NCBI RefSeq assembly: GCF_037392515.1
Contig: NC_090280.1
Span: 20,336,618 to 20,400,617 of the forward strand
Direction of reading: 5' to 3'
Source: Haliotis asinina
Lineage: Eukaryota > Mollusca > Gastropoda > Lepetellida > Haliotidae
Length of the DNA: 64,000 bases
Positions 1 through 9,056 of the stretch are shown in pieces. How positions within the stretch are numbered: position 1 is the first letter of the stretch; each line of letters starts with the position of its first letter. The translations under genes were made by a program, and so were the position numbers. The notes under the pieces are model-generated. The model ran no database searches. It was not told the origin of the DNA and saw nothing but the letters and a program-made list of their open reading frames with translations.

Positions 1-334
1 TACCAGCCTAATGTAAGCGGTTCCTCACAGTCTGATCAGAAATTGCTCAGGAACTACCGATGTTGTGGAGAATGCTGTGATGAACCTGTTTCGCAAATGT
101 CGAAGCCGAATAAACCTCTCCTCAGCGGGCGTGGTGACACTTGGTCGACATGCCTTGGGGCGATCACGTGTTGACCCTTGCAGCTGGTAGTGATGCCAAA
201 GTCTTGCTGTGACACATTCACTTGCCATGAAATCGCAGACTGAGACTCCCCAGCCTCCAAATGACCAACCGCATTGTTGCGTTGATTCTTAGTATCACTC
301 CCCACCCCACTTATATGATCCATGGAGTACTTCA
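1..334 (-). mobile_element. Tc1/mariner-like transposon, 5' part, truncated by window edge
   Basis: The minus strand at about 228-25 reads as the N-terminal helix-turn-helix of a Tc1-type transposase, with 'GSTRDRPKACRP' and 'RFIRLRHLRNRF' resembling the family's STRDRPRSGRPR and IRLRHLRNRF. It is the same element as at 13003-14188. It ends at a TA at about 335, where the right half of a SINE resumes ('tatcagcaaag', then 'gatcccgttagctgcc' to about 430). Frames are broken, so the element is inactive. Confidence 0.8.
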
Positions 335-429
335 TATCAGCAAAGTCAGCAGTGAATCCTACCACATGATCCCGTTAGCTGCCTCTTACCATAAGAATAG
401 TTTGCTGAAGACCATGGAATGTTGCTAAA

Positions 430-1920
430 CCCGACGTTAAATCTGTAACTCAGGCTCTGTTGCGTCGTCTATGGCTTCAGCGCAGCTTTGTACAGTTCAG
501 TGTCTTTCAGTTATATCAGATGCAGTTGATGGAGAGAATAGGCAAGAGTAATCCATGTCATCATTGACGTGAAAAGAAAAGAAACGCCATATTTTTCTAG
601 TGTCAGAACACCAGGAAACACAAGCAACTAATTTGTAGGTACTCGTTGAAACATACAAACGGTTCTTCAAACATGGCAGGTGGTATGTTTTTTTCAGCAG
701 CATGTACTATAAGTTTATTGCTTGGACTATAGTATTCTGTCATAATTTTCTGTTTTCATACACAGGCAAATAAATGGAAATAAACCATTATTATAACCTC
801 ATAATAATGATTAACTCTAACTCCGACTATAGTAAATTAGTATAAACGATTTAAAGCAGCCATTACGTTTATCGTTTTCGCAATGCTAAAAAACATCTCT
901 CTTGTAGGCATGACGGAAACCAAAGCAGACCTTCCCCACTTCACAGTCTGGTGGTAGAAAACGGTCAATAAACGTCGAAAATGAACGGTTATGTATGTCT
1001 GGACTTCTTATTTTTCTGTAAATATGTTCCTTTAATGTTCAACGTGTTCAACTTGAGCGAGGCGATCGCAAGACCCCCAATTATAAGACTTAGTAATAAG
1101 TCTCAATGTTTAAAGCAAGAGTGAGAGGGGTGGCATCTTTCACCAAACATGGCATCAGCACGAATGTCGTCTGTCGTTCAATCACCAATACCGAAAGAAT
1201 ATGAAAGGGTGAAAGGACGGGTACACTGTGTAGACGGGAATTCTAACGTTGATGAATATTGAACTGATGAATATGGAAATGTGTGTAGTACATGTTACAA
1301 CTGGCTACCACATCTTCTACCATGTGACACATTCCCCAGTTCCACAGCTCGACGCGATAGATACAAATCACCTGAAAAAAAAGGTGTATGCCTTCATACA
1401 AATAAACTACTCCTGATTTCACATGAGCTCATTAAGACATCTGTTATAAATAGTTTACCCCAAGATTAGTTACAGGTTTGTTATCACAGGGACTGGGAGT
1501 ATGGTCACCATGGGCCATTTTGCAAATTAGGATAATAAATGATCCATTAGAAGTTTGAAGTTTGCTATTGATACAATGCCAGTGGCCCATTCAGAACATG
1601 GCTACGAAAATAGCCCGTAGTCAAATTGCTCTATCCCAATCCCTGTCTTTGATTATTTTAAGAATAACATATGAGAACACACGCTTACAAGTTACAAGTG
1701 TCCTGCTTTTTTTTATTACAAAAGGCAACAGATGCATGGCAGAAATGATTCATTGCAACGAAACTGGAAATATGAACGTCTGAAACAAACACTAAATCAA
1801 TTAAATATCCATCTGTGGTTGTGAAAGTCAACTCAAAATGCGCTCGCAGCACAGATGTATGTAGTCAGGTGAATGAAGGGATGAGTGAGTATGGTTTTAT
1901 GCCACAAGAGCTACATTCCA
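430..1920. other. Non-coding interval, no gene seen
   Basis: This 1.5-kb stretch is shared with copy B (about 14284-15775), and parts recur diverged at 45060-46000. Only short unconserved frames occur, and none has recognisable motifs or splice structure. AT-rich runs and a partial SINE-like segment ('caccaataccgaaagaata', near 1180) are visible. I see no function. Confidence 0.5.
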
Positions 1921-1924
1921 GCAA

Positions 1925-2375
1925 CACCACGGCTGACTGCAAAAATCAGCTGCGAACATAGAACCCATGTGGGGATCGAACCCGGGTCTTCAGAGACCAG
2001 CGAAAGCCTTAATCACTCGGCTACCTCACCGAACCTGACATCCATGGAGATTTAAGTATGATTTTGAGATAGGAAATACACTTGGTAAACATTCTGTTCT
2101 AGTGTTTTATCTATCTGTTCTCATTGTTTGGATCTGTTTTCTTTTTTTCTTTTTTTTTTTTGGGGGGGGGGTATATCGCCAAGCATGGCGTGAGCACGAA
2201 TGTCTTCTTTCGTCCAATCACCAATACCGAAAGAATATGAAAGGGTGAAGGACGGACTGACTGCAAAAATCGGCTGCTCACATAAACTCATGTGGGGATC
2301 GAACCCGGATCTTCTGAGACAAGCGAAAGCATTAATCACTAGGTTACACCAACGCCCTACTATCCTTGGAGATTT
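1925..2375 (-). repeat. Two tRNA-type SINE copies, minus orientation
   Basis: Two copies, at about 1925-2040 and 2250-2375, read on the minus strand as a tRNA-like head with a B-box-like 'gggttcgatccccacatg', preceded by 'gtagccgagtgattaagg'. They are separated by a T/G-rich tract (2142-2170). A diverged tail unit 'caccaataccgaaagaata' precedes the second. The tRNA folds are degraded and they are not tRNA genes. Confidence 0.7.
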
Positions 2376-2698
2376 AAGTGTGATTTTGAGACGGCAAATA
2401 CTGCTGATCAAGAAAAAACAAACAGACAAACTTGTAAGCGTATAATCGAAAGTGCAATATTTTGTACTTCTCCCGAAACAAAGCAGTCACGATATCGAAC
2501 CCAGTCAGAGTCGGAGGGTGTGCACTCAAGTATAACGAAACCTTTTCAATGGCCACTGGTCCATTTGACTATACGCTTAGCCGGTTCTTACTTGATGCCT
2601 TATAAGCTCGATAGGAGTTAATTTCAAATTTCATGTGGTCAGTGATTGAGGTTGTGGATCGCACATTGAGATTACTAGACAGACAGGCAGACATATAG

Positions 2699-2969
2699 TT
2701 GTCAGTAACCCAGTTTTCTCTGACAGAGGCTGCTTATCACTATCAACAAGCTTTGTTTCGTTGTTGCTGTTGTTGTTATTCTTCTTCCCCTTCTCCTTCT
2801 TCCCCTTCTCCTTCTTCTCCTCCTTCGTCTTCTTCTCCTTCTTTTTCTTCTTCTTCTTCTTTTTACTGTTGTTGGGAGGGAAATTTGGGTCTTGTTTTGT
2901 TTGGGATTTTTGTTTCTTTTATGTTTCTTATGCAACCAGTTCATTATCTACTTGTTTGTGTACACAACC
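2699..2969 (+). repeat. GR1 repeat, left half, with pyrimidine microsatellite
   Basis: Left half of a dispersed repeat, here named GR1, also at 16555-16794, 28513-28960 (minus) and 39155-39615. It begins with 'aggctgcttatcac' and ends with 'cttgtttgtgtacacaacc'. The middle holds a (CTT/CCTTCT)n pyrimidine tract (about 2765-2868) that gives spurious Arg-rich or Ser-rich frames on either strand. The rest of GR1 resumes at 8824 after the PLE insertion. Confidence 0.7.
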
Positions 2970-2980
2970 TAGATTAGACT
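2970..2980. repeat. Target-site duplication flanking the PLE insertion (left)
   Basis: The 11-mer 'ctagattagac' borders the left end of the PLE and recurs at 8813-8823 beyond its right end. In the uninterrupted GR1 at 39155-39615 the matching segment 'aagattagac' occurs once, as expected for a target-site duplication. Confidence 0.7.
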
Positions 2981-3378
2981 AAGAATGAAGATTTTTATGG
3001 ATATCAACGTTTCGGAGTTAATGCTTACTCCTTCATCAGGTGATTGAGAATGGGGTAGAGAGCTATATTTATATGTACAGGTAAAACAATAACAAAGTAA
3101 CAAGTGGAATGAATTATAACAGTATAAACAAGCACTGATAGGAAGCCGACAGTCATGATAACAATGATGGAAGTCAATGGTAATACATTACAAATTATAG
3201 GATATGTTTACATAACACAGACAGGGGATAAGGACGATGTACATGATTGGGGATAAGGATGGAAGCCAATGGTGATACATTACGCATGAATGGATGATGT
3301 TTACATAACACATGATTGGGGATTGAGGATGAAGTACATGATTGAAAGGAAGGTTGATGATGTACAAACACAAGCTGT
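2981..3378 (-). mobile_element. Penelope-like element 3' region, minus-oriented arm
   Basis: Reverse complement of the segment at 8325-8790 on the plus strand, so the two arms form a large inverted repeat around the LINE. It contains short internal repeats ('ggggataaggacgatgtaca'-type units) and near its end a hammerhead-like core at 3010-3039. The element's coding part lies at 7869-8123, beyond the inserted LINE. The small frames here are shadows in a non-coding 3' region. Confidence 0.75.
3010..3039 (-). ncRNA. Hammerhead-ribozyme-like core in PLE terminal repeat
   Basis: On the minus strand CTGATGA is followed by a GGAGT...ACTCC helix and then GAAAC, the conserved core and stem II of a hammerhead ribozyme. 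PLE terminal repeats are known to carry such ribozymes. Stem I, stem III and the cleavage triplet could not be established by eye, so self-cleavage is unproven. The same core is at 8702-8731 (+) and 16836-16865 (-). Confidence 0.55.
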
Positions 3379-4419
3379 TGTTTTTTTTGGGTTTTTTTGT
3401 TTGTTTGGTTTTTTTTGTTTGTTTGTTTGTTTTGTTTGGGTTTTTTTAATTTACACATTTTTTCAGGCTACAGGTAACATGTTATATGTTGTTATTGACA
3501 AAACGGAAGGGTATACAGAGCTGGATTCAAATATTGCTATCCTGCTTGCACCAGGCAGGTGTAGCCTATGACAAGATCTCAGCCGCACCATCCAAATTTC
3601 AAAACTGTATGCTCATAATGTTAGACTTAATGCTGATGTATTTCTCAAAGATTGACTTGCACCTTGTGCAGGTTAGATTCATAAGTAGGTTCGTTAGGTA
3701 AAATTAGTGCCAGTGCAAGCAACAAAGCCTTATATCAAGCCCTGATATGTACAGGTAAAACAATAACAAAGTAACAAGTGGAATGAATTATAACAGTATA
3801 AACAAGTACTGATAGGAAGCCGACAGTCATGATAACAATGATGGAAGCCAATGGTAATACATTACAAATTATAGGATATGTTTACATAACACAGACAGGG
3901 GATAAGGACGATGTACATGATTGGGGATAAGGATGGAAGCCAATGGTGATACATTACGCATGAATGGATGATGTTTACATAACACATGATTGGGGATTGA
4001 GGATGAAGTACATGATTGAAAGGAAGGTTGATGATGTACAAACACAAGCTGTTGTTTTTTTTGGGTTTTTTTGTTTGTTTGGGTTTTTTTGTTTGTTTGT
4101 TTGTTTTGTTTGGGTTTTTTTAATTTACACATTTTTTCAGGCTACAGGTCACATGTTATATGTTGTTATTGACAAAACGGAAGGGTATACAGAGCTGGAT
4201 TCAAATATTGCTATCCTGCTTGCACCAGGCAGGTGTAGCCTATGACAAGATCTCAGCCGCACCATCCAAATTTCAAAACTGTATGCTCATAATGTTAGAC
4301 TTAATGCTGATGTATTTCTCAAAGATTGACTTGCACCTTGTGCAGGTTAGATTCATAAGTAGGTTCGTTAGGTAAAATTAGTGCCAGTGCAAGCAACAAA
4401 GCCTTATATCAAGCCCTGA
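3072..4419. repeat. 674-bp tandem duplication across the LINE/PLE junction
   Basis: Units 3072-3745 and 3746-4419 are nearly identical. Each unit joins PLE 3' sequence, the LINE A-rich tail and LINE 3' sequence. Copy B has one unit only (from about 16898). Both edges carry 'atatgta', so slippage or microhomology-driven duplication after the A/B duplication is the simplest account. Confidence 0.9.
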
Positions 4420-7400
4420 TATGTATTCACAGGTTTGTGATGGTGTTAATGTCATAAACATACAAGTATATTACTCAACAGTCTTTGCTTAAGTTCAGTG
4501 TTAGATATGGACTATATCCAAGCAGGTAGTGCATTACTAGGCAAATACAGTATGTAGTGACGACCAAAATTTTGTAAACTTATCATATGAACAAGTTGTA
4601 AATTCTATACATTTTGAAACATAATAGCACTGGCAGCAGATTCTTAAGATGTTCTTTTGGTCTGGTGTCATTCCATATTTTCGGTTGCGAAAGATTGTTT
4701 GTTTAGTAAGAAGCAAAATTATATTCAAAGGATCATTTCGATTTTCCTTTAATCCAAATAGCATGGTTTGTGGGGTAAGTTTAATTCTTATTCCAGCATC
4801 AGACATGAGCCACTCTTCAATTTTCTTCCAAAGTCTATTTATCACATTGCAGTCCCCAAAAAGGTATGAAATAGTTTACAATAGCTACACAGGGGTGAGT
4901 CACTGGCTTTTATTTTATGTTGATAATAGTTCGTGCCTAAGATATTGTTAATAATTTTCATTTGGAACCATCTTAATTCTGTACTTTGTGTACAACTAAA
5001 TGGAATAATATTGTAAGTTCTCCAATGTTAGATTCAAGTATGGTTTCTCATTTTAAATTTGAGGCTGATTTCTTGAACTTTGACGGGAGAAGAGTGATAT
5101 AAAACAACTTGCTTCCCTTATCAGACTGTAGCAGTTTGTGAATGTAGTAAGGTGCTATAGGCAGTCCTAATGTTATGTCGTCTGAATTAAGGGTAGCAAG
5201 ATTGTAATATTTTTGCAGGTGTTTAACACAACTGATCATACTTTGATCAGATAAGAAATTGGCATTGCAACGAATTTTAGTTACAAATTCATTAAAATCT
5301 AAATATTTTCCATCTTCATCCAGTAGATCTTTGACAGACCTTACTCCTCTCTTGTACCAATCTGGCTAGAAAGGTGTTTGATTACCAATCATTAGTTTGT
5401 TGTTGAACGACAAAAGAAATGTCACAAATTCCTCAACACATGGTGATTGTTCCAATAAGGTTTCAGTGTAATCTGCCCAAGCCAAAAGTACATCACTCCA
5501 AAATGGATTGTTGATGTTATCTGCATATTCTCTTATTTTGCTTAGACCGATTTCAAAGAAACTTACAGGTAGTGAACAGAGATTTATGGAGAAAAGATTT
5601 TGTAGGTTTGAGTCTTTTAACAAGATTCTTTTTATCCAAGAAAGTTTTTTGTGATTGGATTGTTCTAAAGATATGCGGTACTTTAATTCCTCCATCTTTA
5701 TGTGTACAATACATTTTGTCTCTCTTTTCAGTTCATTAACCATACTCTTAGTTGGGTTAAGTAGTGTTGAGAAGAGATGATACAGTTTAGGCAAGAGAAG
5801 TGATTTCAGTATTGTATTTTTTCCTAGTGGAGTTAAAGTCCTGAGCGACCAGATTTTCATTACATTTTATATGTTTTGTATTTTATTATTATAGTTTTTT
5901 TCTACCATTACATCAAAGTCTACATCAAAGTCTATTCCTAGCAAATTGAAGCTCTCTGCCCATTCAAGGTTCCATTTATTACATAGTTTATGTTTTGATC
6001 TCTCTTTAGATCCGATCCATATAATTTTACTTTTTTCAATGTTAACTTTCAATCCTGAAAACCTAGCAAAGAAAGTTAATTCAGTTAATTCATAAATTGT
6101 TGCATATAAACATTTCTCAGTTCCATCGAGAGTAATAGTTGTATCATCTGCAAACTCTGAGAGAATATACTCAACATGTCCAGTTTTTATACCTATAATA
6201 TTTTTGTTCTTTCTCAGCATAATGGCGAGGATTTCTACACACAATATAAAAATTATGGTGATAATGGGTCGCCTTGACGACAGCCACAAGATATTGGAAA
6301 GAAAGGTGTAGCAAATCCATTCACAAGAATACACGATTTTATATCTTTGTAGAGTATATTTATCAATTTTTGTATTACTGGGCCAAAATTGAAAAAAAAC
6401 TTAGTACTTTGTCTATATATTTCCAGTCAACTGTATCAAACGCTTTTTCGAAGTCTACTTGAAGAAGCAGTCCTGGGATTTGATAGGTTTCAGTGTAATG
6501 CATGATGTCATAAATAAGCTGGGTGGTTTCGCCAATGTAGCGATCTGACATAAATCCTTTTTGATCTTCATTGATCAAATGTGGCAAGACAGATTTTATT
6601 CTTTGAGCAATGACACCTGAAGCTAGCTTATAGGAAACATTAAGGAGTGAGACTGGTCTCCAGTTTTTAATAAATTGTTTAGGTCTATTTCCCTTTGGGA
6701 TACCAGTTATAAGTCCTTGTTTTCCAGTAATAGATAATTCGCCTGTATCAAAAGAGAAATTAATAGCATTTGAAAGGTATTTGTTGAGATCTTGCCAGAA
6801 ATATTTGTAAAATTCAGATGTGAAACCATCAGACCCAGGGCATTTCTCATTTTTTGTTCGTTTTAGGGCTTCTAGTAATTCTGTCATAGAAATTTGACTT
6901 TCTAATAGTGATGCTGCGTCATCATTTAAGATTGGAACAGTGATATCCTTTAAAACTTGGTTTAAATCAACATCTGATATTTCCTGCTGTTGATAAAGTT
7001 TATAATAGAACATTCTCACTTCTTCTTCAATTATTTTTTTATCTTTTATCATGTTTCCAGAGGTATCTTGGATTTCTGTGAAGCTTTTATTAAGGAAGTT
7101 ACTTGATTCCAAATTCAGAAAATATTTTGTGGGTTTTCTCCTTTTTCTACCCATTTTGCTTTAGCCCTTATGAGAATACCTTTAGTTTTCTCAGTACTTA
7201 TATCATCAAGTTGTTGGCTTATTGTTAAAATGTCTTCTGATAGTTTTTCCTTTAGTTCAATGTCTTTAGCCTCATCCATTTCTACTTGAACAGATGCTAC
7301 TTCTAATAACAGGTCCTTCTCTAGTGTATCTCTATTTCTCTTTTTCCTTGATGAGTACTGAATGGTTTCACCCCGTATTTCTAGAAGAAGAGTTTCCCAA

Positions 7401-7868
7401 AGGAGGCTGTCATTAACTTTGTAATCATCTCGGTTATTTCTATCTGGTCGTCTATATTGTTCTACCGTTTCGTTGATTTTTTATTTTATTTTCATGACAT
7501 ATTCTTTATCTCTTAAAAGACTGTTATTGAATTTCCAAAAACCTTTTCCCCTAGTTAGTTCTGTTAATTTAAATACCATTTCTACAGGTGAATGGTCTGA
7601 TTTGAAGGCTGGGGTGATGTTGCATGATCCTACTGATGCAATTAGATTATGTGAAATTAGAAAAAAATCGAGTCTTGATTGTTTGATAGGATTTTTTGGT
7701 CTCCATGTAAATCTTGTTTTATATGGATTAACTTCACGCCAAGGATCTTTTATGTCAAGCGTTTCCATAATCTTTAATACTGTCTTTTTAGCCTCTGGGT
7801 TATTAATGTGTTTGTAATTATATGTAGCCATTTGTTGGTCTTGCACTAGATTCCAGTCACCATTTAGG
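4049..7868 (-). mobile_element. L1-like LINE, 5'-truncated, inserted in PLE (copy A)
   Basis: A non-LTR retrotransposon body on the minus strand. Its 5' end (7868) starts inside the endonuclease domain and its 3' end is an A-rich tail (complement of the T/G-rich tract at about 4050-4125, with a duplicate at 3379-3451). Compared with the uninterrupted PLE at 8270-8340, about 65 bp of PLE 3' sequence is missing at the insertion, and no clear target-site duplication is seen. This may reflect a target-site deletion. Confidence 0.85.
5048..7868 (-). pseudogene. L1-like ORF2 remnant: endonuclease, reverse transcriptase, C-terminal region
   Basis: Domains in order on the minus strand: the C-terminal part of an AP-type endonuclease (7868-7481) with 'NGDWN', 'SRLDFFLIS' and 'SDHSPV'; then reverse transcriptase (7154-6375) with 'KCPGSDGFTSEFYK', 'NWRPVSLLNVSYKL' and 'DFEKAFDTVDW'; then the catalytic 'FADDT' box (6334-5867); then the C-terminal region (5860-5366, 5239-5048, with a further piece at 4845-4537). 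At least four frame breaks separate these pieces and the N-terminal half of the endonuclease is missing, so it cannot be active. The motifs point to the L1/Tx1 side of non-LTR elements rather than CR1 or RTE, but the clade is not certain. Confidence 0.85.
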
Positions 7869-8123
7869 ACAAATAGATGAGATTAATTTATCAATAAGTC
7901 AAAGGCACTTGGTAGGTACACTCCTTGGTCACGGTTGATTGCTGGTTTCTGTCTCCGGATCTCGATGGCCTGTTGTTGTTTCCTTTGGCGCCAGTTGTTG
8001 TTGCTGGTAGATAGTATCCCAGTGTCCTCCCATCGAATTGAATGCCCAGGGTTCTTGAGAATGTGTTCAGAGACGGCCGATTTCTGGTCGAGTTTGCTGA
8101 CGGAGGTGTGGTGTTCCTTCATA
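7869..8123 (-). pseudogene. PLE GIY-YIG endonuclease C-terminal fragment (minus copy)
   Basis: The minus strand reads 'MKEHHTSVSKLDQKSAVSEH', then 'NPGHSIRWEDTGIL', ending with the stop at 7883. This is the C-terminal part of the GIY-YIG endonuclease that follows reverse transcriptase in Penelope-like elements (compare 21011-21310, which also retains the LYIGET motif). The fragment is cut at 8123, where an inverted, plus-oriented copy starts. Downstream of the stop the 3' region is interrupted by the LINE. Confidence 0.75.
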
Positions 8124-8812
8124 GGACACTAGGATACTGTCTACCAACAACAACAACTGGCGCCAAAGGAAACTACAACAGGCCATCGAGATCCGGAGAC
8201 AGAAACCAGCAATCAAAAGTAACCAAGGAGTGTACCTACCAAGTGCCTGGGACTTATTGATAAATTAATCTCATCTATTTGTGTACATTCTTTCTATGTA
8301 ATTCATGTATAGACAATCTACCCGTGTACATCCTTTTCAACTTGTGTTTGTACATCATCAACCCTCATGTACTTCATCCTTAATCCCAAGTCATGTACAT
8401 CGTCCTTATCCCCTATCTGTGTTATGTAAACATATCCTATCATCTGTAATGTATCACCATTGGCTTCCATCCTTATCCCCAATCATGTACATTGTCCTTA
8501 TCCCCTGTCTGTGTTATGTAAACATTTCCTATCATCTGTAATGTATTACCATTGGCTTCCATCATTGTTATTATAACTGTCGGCTTCCTATCAGTGCTTG
8601 TTTATACTGGCTTCCAGCTTTCGTTAATTCATTCCACTTGTTACTTTGTTATTGTTTTACCTGTACATATAAATATAACTCTGTATCCCATTCTCAATCA
8701 CCTGATGAAGGAGTAAGCATTAACTCCGAAACGTTGTGTTCTCATATAAAGAAGTTGATATCCGTAATAATCTTCATTCTTATGTATTTCACTTCTAAAT
8801 GCCCTTCAAGGA
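8124..8812 (+). mobile_element. Penelope-like element 3' end, plus-oriented (head-to-head copy)
   Basis: Begins in the GIY-YIG coding tail (8125-8268, reading '...NNWRQRKLQQAIEIRRQKP...' and ending at TAA 8266-8268). It then runs through an uninterrupted 3' region of short repeats to the hammerhead-like core at 8702-8731. With the minus copy to its left it makes a head-to-head pair sharing one 11-bp target-site duplication, the kind of inverted arrangement known for PLE insertions. The reverse transcriptase is absent. Confidence 0.8.
8702..8731 (+). ncRNA. Hammerhead-ribozyme-like core, plus-oriented PLE arm
   Basis: CTGATGA at 8702-8708, GGAGT at 8710-8714 paired with ACTCC at 8723-8727, and GAAA at 8728-8731. 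Identical in the core to the two minus-strand copies, with flanks diverging after 'gaaacgttg'. Confidence 0.55.
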
Positions 8813-8823
8813 CTAGATTAGAC
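8813..8823. repeat. Target-site duplication flanking the PLE insertion (right)
   Basis: Second copy of 'ctagattagac'. About 30 bp of extra sequence lies between the end of the plus-oriented PLE segment (about 8784) and this site. After it, GR1 continues. Confidence 0.65.
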
Positions 8824-9056
8824 AAGTGTTCACGACCTCATACTAAGGGCATGCATACTGTTTCAAGCTCGGCGAACCTAATCAGTTCACTTCAGTTATG
8901 ACCGGATCATTTCAACTCCGATTTCGAGGGCTTTTTTCAGCACGCATTTTTCAACGTTATAGGTTGAACTGGCATTTTTTATGATTTGTGCATACCGAAA
9001 GGTATCACAAATCTGCAAAGTTGCGTTTGACGTTGCATGTGACCTTTAATGTTTAA
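8824..9056 (+). repeat. GR1 repeat, right half
   Basis: Continuation of GR1 beyond the PLE insertion: 'gcatactgtttcaagctc', then 'atttgtgcataccgaaagg', then 'gttgcatgtgacctttaa'. The uninterrupted order of these segments is seen at 39155-39615 and, inverted, at 28513-28960. This shows the PLE landed inside GR1. Confidence 0.7.

Larger units (their letters stand above)
1..8122. repeat. Segmental duplication, copy A
   Basis: This stretch matches 13855-21261 almost base for base, with an offset of 13,854 bp that falls to about 13,142 bp after indels. It holds, in order, a Tc1 remnant, a split SINE, unique-looking non-coding DNA (about 430-1920), two tRNA-type SINEs, GR1, a PLE and a LINE. Reading frames shared by the copies differ by only a few residues (4 of 259 in the reverse transcriptase), so the duplication is young. 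Copy A alone carries an extra 674-bp tandem duplication. Its left end is cut by the window, so its true extent is unknown. Confidence 0.9.

Noticed and set aside
1960..2035. tRNA gene
   Set aside because: The tRNA-like B box belongs to a dispersed SINE with a mismatched cloverleaf, repeated many times in the window.
2702..2982. Arg-rich and Ser/Pro-rich proteins
   Set aside because: Both are translations of a (CTT/CCTTCT)n pyrimidine microsatellite inside the GR1 repeat.
3188..4245. Repeated small frames of 60-93 codons (also 17014-17394 and 8305-8541)
   Set aside because: They lie in the non-coding 3' region of the PLE and the LINE A-rich tail, and recur only because those repeats recur.
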